Of a stretch of 9,528 nt of DNA, positions 1 to 5,903 are shown piece by piece. The DNA is from a bacterium (GTDB lineage: Bacteria > SZUA-79 > Acidulodesulfobacterales > Acidulodesulfobacteraceae): NCBI GenBank assembly GCA_021781285.1, contig JAJXXD010000049.1, positions 1 to 9,528 of the forward strand, in the 5' to 3' direction. Within the stretch, counting starts at the first letter, position 1. Every line of letters begins with the position of its first letter. The notes beneath the pieces are model-generated. The model made no database searches, was not told where the DNA came from, and saw only the letters and a program-made list of their open reading frames with translations. The translations under genes were made by a program, and so were the position numbers.

Positions 1-558
1 GAATGCGGCCATGCATGGAGAGCGGCATATATGTATTCCAATACAATGAACGGTCCTTTTGATTTTCTTGACAGCAAATATAAACAGCCCACTCATATAT
101 GCGATTTTACTTTAGGCTTGATTAAGAGCGGAGCGATAAAGCTTGACCCTTCGGCAAACGACGACAAGGTGGTTACGTTTCACGATTCATGCAATGTAGC
201 CAGAGGTTCTAGGATAGGGGACGTCGTAGGCGGACAGTTTACGATACCGAGAGAACTGATTAAAGCCGCCGCAAATAAATTTGTAGAATTAAGAGAAGGC
301 ACGACTAAAGAAAGCACTTTCTGTTGCGGCGCCGGCGGAGGCTTATTGACCGAAGAAGTTATGAACGTAAGGCTTGCCGGTTCTATGCCCAGAATGCAGA
401 CGGTGAAAGAAGCCGTAGATAACCACGGCGTTAATTTCTATGCCCTTATATGCGCAATCTGCAAAACTCAGTTTACGAAAGTATTTCCTCTTTACGGATT
501 AGACGAAGAGATGGTTGGAGGAATTCATCAGCTCGTAAGCAACGCTATAATAATGTAA
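1..558 (+). CDS. dsrK: DsrK, C-terminal part (5' truncated by window edge)
   Basis: Partial gene; the reading frame is open from base 1 (ECGHAWRAAY...), so the ATG at 31 is internal. The visible 185 residues are the C-terminal cysteine-rich catalytic part of DsrK, the HdrD-like subunit of the Dsr membrane complex that acts on the cytoplasmic side and exchanges electrons with the DsrC trisulfide/dithiol. One complete CCG-domain cysteine set is visible: HDSC (Cys64 of the fragment), FCCGAGGG (Cys108-Cys109) and CAIC (Cys151, Cys154); this type of motif binds the non-cubane [4Fe-4S] cluster in HdrB/HdrD proteins. The HDSCNVARGSRIGD and LLTEE stretches and the HQLVSNA ending match DsrK better than HdrD or TmcB as I recall them. 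The N-terminal ferredoxin-type clusters and the first CCG domain lie outside the window. A terminator follows at once, so no dsrJOP genes are attached downstream. Confidence 0.88.
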   Translation, partial: ECGHAWRAAYMYSNTMNGPFDFLDSKYKQPTHICDFTLGLIKSGAIKLDPSANDDKVVTFHDSCNVARGSRIGDVVGGQFTIPRELIKAAANKFVELREGTTKESTFCCGAGGGLLTEEVMNVRLAGSMPRMQTVKEAVDNHGVNFYALICAICKTQFTKVFPLYGLDEEMVGGIHQLVSNAIIM

Positions 559-601
559 AAATAAAAAGGTGTCCGATTTTAAATCGGACACCTTTTTATT
601 T
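559..601 (+). terminator. Strong intrinsic terminator after dsrK
   Basis: A perfect inverted repeat pairs 560-579 with 581-600, with GGTGTCCGAT / ATCGGACACC at its core. A run of five T follows the GC-rich part (593-597), and the matching A run on the other arm makes the structure look bidirectional. It begins directly after the dsrK stop codon, so it should end the dsr transcript and separate it from dsrEFH. The real loop is probably the central TTTTAAA. Confidence 0.9.
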
Positions 602-640
602 AAATCCGATACCTTTATTGTAAAACGGAAGCAATTAATA

Positions 641-656
641 AGTTAATTAGTTAATT
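641..656. repeat. Tandem 8-bp direct repeat upstream of dsrE
   Basis: AGTTAATT occurs twice in direct tandem (641-648 and 649-656), just before the dsrE ribosome binding site. It lies in very AT-rich sequence and may simply reflect composition. A role as an operator or as part of a promoter for dsrEFH is possible but unsupported. Confidence 0.45.
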
Positions 657-659
657 TTG

Positions 660-666
660 AAGGAGG
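660..666 (+). promoter_or_regulatory. Ribosome binding site that fixes the dsrE start
   Basis: AAGGAGG lies 5 bases before the ATG at 672. A TTG at 657 in the same frame would place this Shine-Dalgarno sequence inside the coding region, so the start at 672 is preferred. Confidence 0.85.
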
Positions 667-671
667 AATTG

Positions 672-1022
672 ATGAAACTTGGAGTTCTTGTTAAAGAAGG
701 CCCCTATATGCATCAGGCTATCGATACCGCATATAATTTTATAGTTGCGGCAATGGAATCGGGGCATGAGATAACGGGCATATTTTTCTACAACGACGGG
801 GTCTATAACAGGTGCAGTACTTTAGAGCCGCCGAGAGATGAAAGAAATATAATGAAACTTCTTTCGGATCTTGAGCTCAAGGGCGTAAGGCTAATAGTAT
901 GCGTTGCGGCCGGAAAAAGAAGAGGCATAGTAAACCAAACGGTTTGCAAAGTGGAAGAAATATCCGGTCTGGGGCAGCTTCTTGAACTTTGTATAACGTC
1001 TGACAGGATGGTAACTTTTTGA
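672..1022 (+). CDS. dsrE: DsrE, sulfurtransferase subunit of DsrEFH
   Basis: Cytoplasmic DsrE/TusD-family protein of 116 residues, the subunit that carries the active persulfide in the DsrE2F2H2 hexamer and passes sulfur to DsrC. The family signatures are clear: KEGPYMHQAIDTAY near the N terminus (residues 8-21), FFYNDGVYN (38-46), and CVAAGKRRG with Cys77, which corresponds to the essential cysteine known in DsrE/TusD (Cys78 in Allochromatium). The ending SGLGQLLELCITSDRMVTF is also typical. The start at 672 is chosen from the AAGGAGG upstream. It is followed by dsrF after 42 bases and then dsrH, the order seen in sulfur oxidisers. The alternative, TusD of tRNA thiolation, is unlikely because the gene sits beside dsrK and sat-aprBA. 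Confidence 0.93.
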   Translation: MKLGVLVKEGPYMHQAIDTAYNFIVAAMESGHEITGIFFYNDGVYNRCSTLEPPRDERNIMKLLSDLELKGVRLIVCVAAGKRRGIVNQTVCKVEEISGLGQLLELCITSDRMVTF

Positions 1023-1064
1023 TTAAATTTAATTAAAATATTATTTGTTGAGGGAGTAAATAAA

Positions 1065-1439
1065 ATGTCGGAACAGGAAAAAACTAAGGTAATGTTTGTT
1101 TGCAGAACCGCTCCTTACGGAACGGTCTATGAGCAGGAAGCAATAGAGGCGATGGTTATGTTCGGGGCATACGAGCAGGATATAAGCGTCAGCTTTGTAG
1201 GAGACGGAGTTTTTTCGTTAAAAAAAGGGCAGGATACGGCTTTGCTCGGGAAGAAAAATTTTTCTATGGCGTATCCTATTTTAATTGACGATTTCGAGAT
1301 TTCGCATATTTATGTCGAAAAAGAGTCTCTTGAAGAAAGAGGTTTAAGCGGCGACGATTTAATGACCGAAGTTGAAATTGTCGATAGAAATTCATTAAAA
1401 CAAAAAATGAACGAAATGAAAGCATTGTTACCTTTTTAA
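1065..1439 (+). CDS. dsrF: DsrF, subunit of DsrEFH
   Basis: DsrF/TusC-family protein of 124 residues, a structural partner of DsrE and DsrH in the soluble sulfur-relay hexamer. Family features include CRTAPYGTVYEQEAIE (residues 13-28), SVSFVGDGVFSLKKGQDT, KNFSMAYPIL, and YVEKESLEERGL followed by acidic DDLM. It contains only one cysteine, Cys13, which is not known to be catalytic. The ATG at 1065 is preceded by GAGGGAG (1050-1056) at 8 bases. The gene sits between dsrE and dsrH with short AT-rich spacers, so the three are probably co-transcribed. Confidence 0.92.
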   Translation: MSEQEKTKVMFVCRTAPYGTVYEQEAIEAMVMFGAYEQDISVSFVGDGVFSLKKGQDTALLGKKNFSMAYPILIDDFEISHIYVEKESLEERGLSGDDLMTEVEIVDRNSLKQKMNEMKALLPF

Positions 1440-1483
1440 ATTAAAAGTCAAAATATACGAATTAATAAAGGAGGAGAATAAAA

Positions 1484-1786
1484 TTGCTGCATATAATTAA
1501 AAAGTCGCCCTATGAATCCTCAGCTCTTAATGATGCCGTAAACTATATAGGTCAAAACGACGATGTGGTTCTATTGGTAGAGGACGGCGTATATGCCGCT
1601 AAAAAAGGCGGCAAATTTGAGGCATTATTAAGAAATTTGACACAAAAAAATAGCGTTTACTGTCTTTTGGCAGACATTAAGGCCAGAGGAATACAAGAAA
1701 ACGAATTAGCGGAAAACATAAAGGTTATCGATTATAAGGGATTTGTAGAAAAAGTCGTAGAGCATAATCCTATGACTTGGTCTTAA
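1484..1786 (+). CDS. dsrH: DsrH, subunit of DsrEFH, TTG start
   Basis: DsrH/TusB-family protein of 100 residues, the third subunit of the DsrEFH sulfur relay. It shows the family pattern LHIIKKSPYESSAL at the N terminus, VVLLVEDGVYAAKKG in the middle, ADIKARGI, and IDYKGFVEKVVEHN near the C terminus. It starts at TTG 1484, supported by AAGGAGG at 1468-1474 (9-base spacing) and by alignment with the usual M-L-H-I start. Odd point: Allochromatium DsrH, as I recall it, has a cysteine (Cys20) in the first helix; here the matching position is Ala18 (SALNDAVNYI). The only cysteine left is in SVYCLL. The relay must therefore depend on the DsrE cysteine. It is the last gene of the trio; a 200-base spacer without an obvious terminator follows. 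Confidence 0.9.
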   Translation: MLHIIKKSPYESSALNDAVNYIGQNDDVVLLVEDGVYAAKKGGKFEALLRNLTQKNSVYCLLADIKARGIQENELAENIKVIDYKGFVEKVVEHNPMTWS

Positions 1787-1877
1787 TTTATGTATAAGTT
1801 GTAAGCCTTAAAAATTTCCGGTCCGCTCATTCCTTCAACACGTTAAAAAAAATAATTTTGCTACCAAAAAATAGTTG

Positions 1878-1905
1878 TTGACATTTTGAGCAAATAATAT
1901 TAAAT
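1878..1905 (+). promoter_or_regulatory. Putative sigma70-like promoter for sat
   Basis: A perfect -35 hexamer TTGACA at 1878-1883 is followed 16 bases later by TTAAAT at 1900-1905, a weak -10 match (4 of 6) in an AT-rich stretch; other -10 registers (TAAATA at 1901, TATATA at 1905) are possible. It lies in the 200-base dsrH-sat spacer and would give a leader of about 75 bases before sat. The spacer shows no other gene. Confidence 0.5.
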
Positions 1906-1933
1906 ATATAGAATTAAATTAAAATCCTAAGAA

Positions 1934-1966
1934 TAGCAAGAATAATTTATCGTGAATATCTTGCTA
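1934..1966 (+). promoter_or_regulatory. Hairpin in the sat 5' leader
   Basis: TAGCAAGA (1934-1941) is the exact reverse complement of TCTTGCTA (1959-1966), giving an 8-bp stem with a 17-base AT-rich loop. It ends about 9 bases before the sat Shine-Dalgarno TGGAGGG (1975-1981). It could be a leader structure that affects translation or mRNA stability, or an operator for a dimeric regulator downstream of the putative promoter. Confidence 0.45.
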
Positions 1967-1986
1967 AAACTACCTGGAGGGACAAT

Positions 1987-3210
1987 ATGGCATTAGTAAA
2001 TCCGCACGGTAAAGAGAAAAAATTAAAACCTCTGCTTTTGTCCGGCAACGAACTTAAGGGGGCAAAAGAAAAGGCAAAAAATCTTAAAAAATTACCGATG
2101 ACTTCGAGAGAAACATCGGATTTAATAATGATGGGCATAGGCGCATTCACGCCGCTTGAAGGATTTATGGGCAAGAAAGATTGGCAGGGCGTCGTAGATA
2201 ATTATACAATGGAAGACGGAACGTTCTGGCCTATTCCGATTACGCTTTCTGCCACAAAGGAAATAGCGGACGAAATTAAAATCGGAGAGGAAGTTGCGCT
2301 TGTAGATTTCGAAACTTCCGAAATTATAGGAATAATTACCGTATCGGAAAAATATTCGATAGACAAGGCGCATGAGTGCCAAAAGGTATTTAAGACAACC
2401 GATATGGAGCACCCGGGAGTTCAAAAGGTTATGGCTCAGGGTGACGTAAATATTGCGGGCAAAGTTGTAGTTTTAAGCGAGAGTACTTATCCGGTAGAGT
2501 TCAAGGAAATATATATGCGTCCGGCAGAGGTTAGAAAAATATTTGAGGAAAAAGGCTGGAATACGGTTGCGGCGTTTCAAACAAGAAATCCTATGCACCG
2601 TTCCCACGAATATCTTGCAAAGGTTGCCATAGAAACTACCGACGGCGTCCTGATTCACCAGCTCGTCGGCAAATTAAAACCCGGCGATATCCCCGCCAGC
2701 GTCAGAGCCGTTGCTATCAATACGCTAATGGATAATTATTTTGTTAAAAATACTATTGTGCAGGCAGGCTATCCTATGGAAATGAGATATGCCGGACCGA
2801 GGGAAGCCCTTCTTCACGCCGTTTTCAGGCAAAACTACGGATGTTCCCACCTTATCGTAGGAAGAGACCATGCCGGCGTGGGCGACTATTACGGACCTTT
2901 CGATGCCCATAAAATATTTGACGAAATTCCTAAAAACGCCCTTGAATTAAAGCCTTTAAAAATGGACTTGACGTTTTACTGCCATAAGTGCGACGGCATG
3001 GCATCTACCAGAACATGTCCGCATCCCAAGGAAGACAGGCTTACCTTAAGCGGCACGATGTTAAGAAAATTGTTGTCCGAAGGACAGGAAGTACCTGACC
3101 ATTTTTCAAGACCGGAGGTCCTATCGATATTAAAGGACTATTACGCTTCTCTTTCTCAAAACGATAAAGTTGAAGTAAAACTTCATAAAGCGGCTAAAGG
3201 AGAGATTTGA
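1987..3210 (+). CDS. sat: Sulfate adenylyltransferase (ATP sulfurylase), dissimilatory type
   Basis: Cytoplasmic enzyme of 407 residues that interconverts sulfate plus ATP with APS plus pyrophosphate; it activates sulfate in reducers and makes ATP from APS in oxidisers. The catalytic motifs are intact: QTRNPMHRSH (198-207, nucleotide and sulfate binding), MRYAGPREALLHA (266-278), and GRDHAG (292-297). A zinc-type site, Cys332-x2-Cys335, Cys344 and His346 in the YCHKCDG...TCPHP region, marks the homo-oligomeric dissimilatory group rather than CysDN. SGTMLRKLL (355-363) is also typical. No APS kinase domain is attached, and the length is usual. The ATG at 1987 follows TGGAGGG at a normal distance. 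It has its own likely promoter and leader hairpin and is followed by aprB after a 101-base spacer with a hairpin. Confidence 0.96.
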   Translation: MALVNPHGKEKKLKPLLLSGNELKGAKEKAKNLKKLPMTSRETSDLIMMGIGAFTPLEGFMGKKDWQGVVDNYTMEDGTFWPIPITLSATKEIADEIKIGEEVALVDFETSEIIGIITVSEKYSIDKAHECQKVFKTTDMEHPGVQKVMAQGDVNIAGKVVVLSESTYPVEFKEIYMRPAEVRKIFEEKGWNTVAAFQTRNPMHRSHEYLAKVAIETTDGVLIHQLVGKLKPGDIPASVRAVAINTLMDNYFVKNTIVQAGYPMEMRYAGPREALLHAVFRQNYGCSHLIVGRDHAGVGDYYGPFDAHKIFDEIPKNALELKPLKMDLTFYCHKCDGMASTRTCPHPKEDRLTLSGTMLRKLLSEGQEVPDHFSRPEVLSILKDYYASLSQNDKVEVKLHKAAKGEI

Positions 3211-3234
3211 TTTTTAATTAAACCTGATTCAATT

Positions 3235-3272
3235 TATATTATCCCGCTTGCGGAGCGGATAATATATCGTTT
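3235..3272 (+). terminator. Hairpin between sat and aprB (attenuator or partial terminator)
   Basis: TATATTAT + CCGCT (from 3235, with one bulged C at 3243) pairs with AGCGG + ATAATATA (3254-3266) around a five-base TGCGG loop, about 13 base pairs. The sequence after it is TCGTTTTATAT, a broken T tract, so termination would be partial. It may set the ratio of sat to aprBA message or protect an mRNA end. Confidence 0.55.
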
Positions 3273-3297
3273 TATATATAAAAATAATATACCAATT

Positions 3298-3305
3298 AAG
3301 GAGGT
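3298..3305 (+). promoter_or_regulatory. Consensus ribosome binding site that fixes the aprB start
   Basis: AAGGAGGT is a full anti-Shine-Dalgarno match. It touches the ATG at 3306 but is 6 bases from the ATG at 3312, so 3312 is the start. Confidence 0.85.
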
Positions 3306-3311
3306 ATGAAA

Positions 3312-3746
3312 ATGCCAAGTTTTGTAATTACGGAAAAGTGCGACGGTTGTAAAGGAAGGGATAAGACTGCATGCCAGTATATCTGCCCCAACGACCTTAT
3401 GGTCCTCAACAAGGACGTTATGAAGGCTTACAATCAGGAGCCCGACCAGTGCTGGGAGTGTTACAGCTGTGTTAAAATTTGTCCTCAATCCGCTATAGAG
3501 GTTAGAGCGTATCAGGATTTTGCGCCCTTAGGTTCTTCGGTTATTCCTATGCGCGGTTCCGATTCTATTATGTGGACGGTCAAATTTAGAAACGGAAAGA
3601 TTAAAAGATTTAAGTTTCCTATCAGAACAACCCCGGAAGGAGGTATCGACCCGTATCAGGGAATTGCCGAGGTTAATCAGGGAAATTTGAAAGATGAACG
3701 TTTATGCGATGAACTCGGAATAGAGCTTATAGCGCCGAAGAAATAA
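3312..3746 (+). CDS. aprB: Adenylylsulfate reductase beta subunit
   Basis: Cytoplasmic iron-sulfur subunit (144 residues) of APS reductase, which passes electrons between the FAD of AprA and the Qmo complex. Eight cysteines form two [4Fe-4S] sites: Cys10-x2-Cys13-x7-Cys21-x3-Cys25 and Cys47-x2-Cys50-x2-Cys53-x3-Cys57. The seven-residue gap in the first set (CKGRDKTAC) is typical of AprB, and Trp48 in QCWEC matches the tryptophan described between the FAD and a cluster in the Archaeoglobus enzyme. The C-terminal part (about 75-144) is the tail that wraps around AprA; it is near the short end of the family. The start MPSFVITEKCDGCKG matches the family; an ATG two codons earlier (3306) is rejected because of its ribosome-site spacing. 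aprA follows after 67 bases. Confidence 0.96.
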   Translation: MPSFVITEKCDGCKGRDKTACQYICPNDLMVLNKDVMKAYNQEPDQCWECYSCVKICPQSAIEVRAYQDFAPLGSSVIPMRGSDSIMWTVKFRNGKIKRFKFPIRTTPEGGIDPYQGIAEVNQGNLKDERLCDELGIELIAPKK

Positions 3747-3813
3747 CCGGTTGATCCGATAGAAGTTTGTTTATTTTAATTAAAATAATTTAAAAATTGT
3801 GAGGATAAATTGT

Positions 3814-5754
3814 ATGGCTGAGAATTGTACTACCGAAATGAAAGGTTCAATGACAAGCGCCGATGTTTTAAACAACTATACCATAGAAGAGATCAATACC
3901 GATGTTTTAATCGTCGGCGGCGGTATGGTAGGATGCGGAGCCGCATTTGAAATAAAAAAATGGGCGCCTAAAGATATGAAAATAACGATGATAGAAAAAG
4001 CTTCTATAGAAAGAAGCGGCGCCGTCGCAATGGGATTATCCGCTATTAATACTTATCTTGGAGACAATACTCCGGAAGATTACGTTAAGCACGTTGCTAA
4101 CGACCTTATGGGTATAGTAAGAGAAGACCTTATTTACGATACCGGCAGACATGTAGATTCGACCGTCCAGCTTTTCGAAAAATTCGGACTTCCGATATTC
4201 AAAGAAGACGAAGAAGATACAAGGTCTATCGCCGAAGGCGCAAGACCGCTCAGAGCCGGCAGATGGCAGATAATGATTCACGGCGAATCATATAAAGTAT
4301 TGGTTGCCGAAGCCGCGAGAAAAGCTCTCGGCGAAGAAAATATATTGGAAAGAGTATTTATAACCGAGCTTCTTATGGACGAAAAGCATGAAAACAGAGT
4401 TGCGGGAGCAATCGGTTTCAGCTTAAGGGAAGCGAAGATTTATATATTTAAAGCAAAGTCGGTAATTATGGCTTGCGGAGGAACGGTTAACGTTTTCAGG
4501 CCGAGGTCTCAGGCGGAAGGTATGGGAAGAACATGGTACGCAATATGGAATGCCGGTTCTACATATGCTATGGGCTATCAAGCCGGAGCGGAAATGACCA
4601 CGATGGAAAACAGATTTGTTCCTAACAGATTTAAAGACGGATACGGTCCCGTTGGAGCATGGTTTACGCTGTTTAAATCCAGAGTTTTAAATGCGCACGG
4701 CGAAGACTATATGCAAAAATGGGGACATATGTTGAAGGATTATGCGCCTTACGGTTTAGCAAAAGTTCCCGCGACATGTCTCTGGAACCATGTTATGTTA
4801 AAAGACTGGATGGAAGGAAACGGTCCTTTCTATATGAATACATCCGGCGCAATTAAAACGCTGTTTGAAACTCTTCCCGAAAAGAGAAAGAAATCCCTCG
4901 AAGCCGATGCTTGGGAAGATTTCCTTGATATGACTGTTGCGCAGGCTGGATTATGGGCGGCAATGGATATAGATCCGGCGGAAACAAATTCAGAAGTTAT
5001 GCCGACCGAGCCTTATTTCTTGGGTTCTCATTCCGGCGCCTGCGGAATGTGGGTTTCCGGACCTGAGGATATAGCCCCTAAGGAATACCAGTGGGGTTAC
5101 AACCGTATGACGACCGTAAACGGTCTTTTCACCGGCGGAGACGGCGTCGGAGCATCAGGCCATAAATTCTCTTCCGGTTCATACGTCGAGGGAAGAATTG
5201 CCGCAAAATCTGCCGTAAGGTTCGTATTAGACGACTCGGGCTATACGCCGACGGTCCATACCGACAATAAAACCCTAGCCGAAAAAATATACGGTCCGAT
5301 GATTACGTTTGAAAAGTTCAAAGGTTATTCGACCGAACCTAACGTAAATCCGAACTATATCAGGCCGAGGCTTTATTTATTCAGATTAAATAAGCTTATG
5401 GATGAATATGTTGCCGGAACTTCCACATTCTACAGGACAAGCGAAGCTAATCTTTTAAGAGGCTTAGATCTTTTAAACAGATTAAAAGAAGATGCTTCTA
5501 AACTTGCGGCATCAAACCTGCATGAATTAATGAGAGCATGGGAAAATTACCACAGGTCGATAGTCGGAGAACTTCATTTAAGACACGTATTATTCAGAGA
5601 AGAAACAAGGTACCCGGGTTTCTATTACAGAACAGACCATCCGAATCTTGACGAGCAGAACTGGAAGTTATTCGTTAATTCGAAACTAAATAAAGCGACC
5701 GGTCAGCCGGAATTGTTCAAAAAACCCTATATCGAATTAGTTCCGAAGAACTAA
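3814..5754 (+). CDS. aprA: Adenylylsulfate reductase alpha subunit
   Basis: Cytoplasmic FAD-containing catalytic subunit of APS reductase (646 residues, usual length), interconverting APS with sulfite and AMP at the flavin N5. The Rossmann motif VLIVGGGMVGCGAA (31-44) starts the FAD domain of the fumarate-reductase family; RSGAVAMGLSAINTYLG (67-83) and GRWQIMIHGESYK (149-161) are AprA hallmarks. The stretches MACGGTVNVFRPRSQ (219-233), ENRFVPNRF (265-273, Arg267 and Arg272), GSHSGACGMW (404-413, His406) and GGDGVGASGHKFSSGS (441-456) carry residues expected at the substrate and flavin sites; which arginine is equivalent to the catalytic one in Archaeoglobus is my inference. A GTG at 3799 would extend the protein by five codons but overlaps the ribosome site (GAGG 3801-3804), so ATG 3814 is chosen. 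A GC-rich hairpin follows the gene. Confidence 0.97.
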   Translation: MAENCTTEMKGSMTSADVLNNYTIEEINTDVLIVGGGMVGCGAAFEIKKWAPKDMKITMIEKASIERSGAVAMGLSAINTYLGDNTPEDYVKHVANDLMGIVREDLIYDTGRHVDSTVQLFEKFGLPIFKEDEEDTRSIAEGARPLRAGRWQIMIHGESYKVLVAEAARKALGEENILERVFITELLMDEKHENRVAGAIGFSLREAKIYIFKAKSVIMACGGTVNVFRPRSQAEGMGRTWYAIWNAGSTYAMGYQAGAEMTTMENRFVPNRFKDGYGPVGAWFTLFKSRVLNAHGEDYMQKWGHMLKDYAPYGLAKVPATCLWNHVMLKDWMEGNGPFYMNTSGAIKTLFETLPEKRKKSLEADAWEDFLDMTVAQAGLWAAMDIDPAETNSEVMPTEPYFLGSHSGACGMWVSGPEDIAPKEYQWGYNRMTTVNGLFTGGDGVGASGHKFSSGSYVEGRIAAKSAVRFVLDDSGYTPTVHTDNKTLAEKIYGPMITFEKFKGYSTEPNVNPNYIRPRLYLFRLNKLMDEYVAGTSTFYRTSEANLLRGLDLLNRLKEDASKLAASNLHELMRAWENYHRSIVGELHLRHVLFREETRYPGFYYRTDHPNLDEQNWKLFVNSKLNKATGQPELFKKPYIELVPKN

Positions 5755-5796
5755 TAAAGATTGAAGGTTTATCTGTAACAATTAATAAAATTATGC

Positions 5797-5831
5797 ATTG
5801 CCCCTCCTCTATTATGAGGAGGGGTTTCAAT
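5797..5831 (+). terminator. GC-rich hairpin terminator between aprA and qmoA
   Basis: CCCCTCCTC (5801-5809) pairs perfectly with GAGGAGGGG (5816-5824) around a TATTAT loop, followed by TTT and then CAAT, which can pair with ATTG before the stem. The stem is strong but the T tract is only three long, so it may terminate only part of the transcripts. It would end a sat-aprBA or aprBA unit and implies a separate promoter for qmoAB in the following 70 AT-rich bases; I see no clear one. Confidence 0.65.
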
Positions 5832-5903
5832 ATCTATGCCGGTTTAATAAAAGTATTCGTCTTATTTTATATTAATTAAAAACTTAGCAATGGAGATTTA
5901 AAG

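Noticed and set aside
31..558. A complete 175-residue protein starting at ATG 31
   Set aside because: The frame is open to base 1 and the upstream residues ECGHAWRAAY continue the DsrK sequence, so this ATG is internal.
657..671. dsrE start at TTG 657
   Set aside because: It would put the AAGGAGG ribosome site inside the coding region; ATG 672 aligns with the family N terminus.
672..1786. TusBCD of tRNA 2-thiolation
   Set aside because: The motifs fit the broader family, but the D-C-B order beside dsrK and sat-aprBA, with no tusE or mnmA in view, favours DsrEFH.
1947..2424. Minus-strand open frames under sat
   Set aside because: They lie wholly or largely opposite a conserved gene, lack ribosome sites and match no family.
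3799..3813. aprA start at GTG 3799
   Set aside because: It overlaps the GAGG ribosome site and adds five residues (MRINC) absent from the family; ATG 3814 is better placed.
5816..5824. GAGGAGGGG as a ribosome site for a small gene
   Set aside because: It is the 3' arm of a perfect hairpin and no suitable start codon with an open frame follows at normal spacing.
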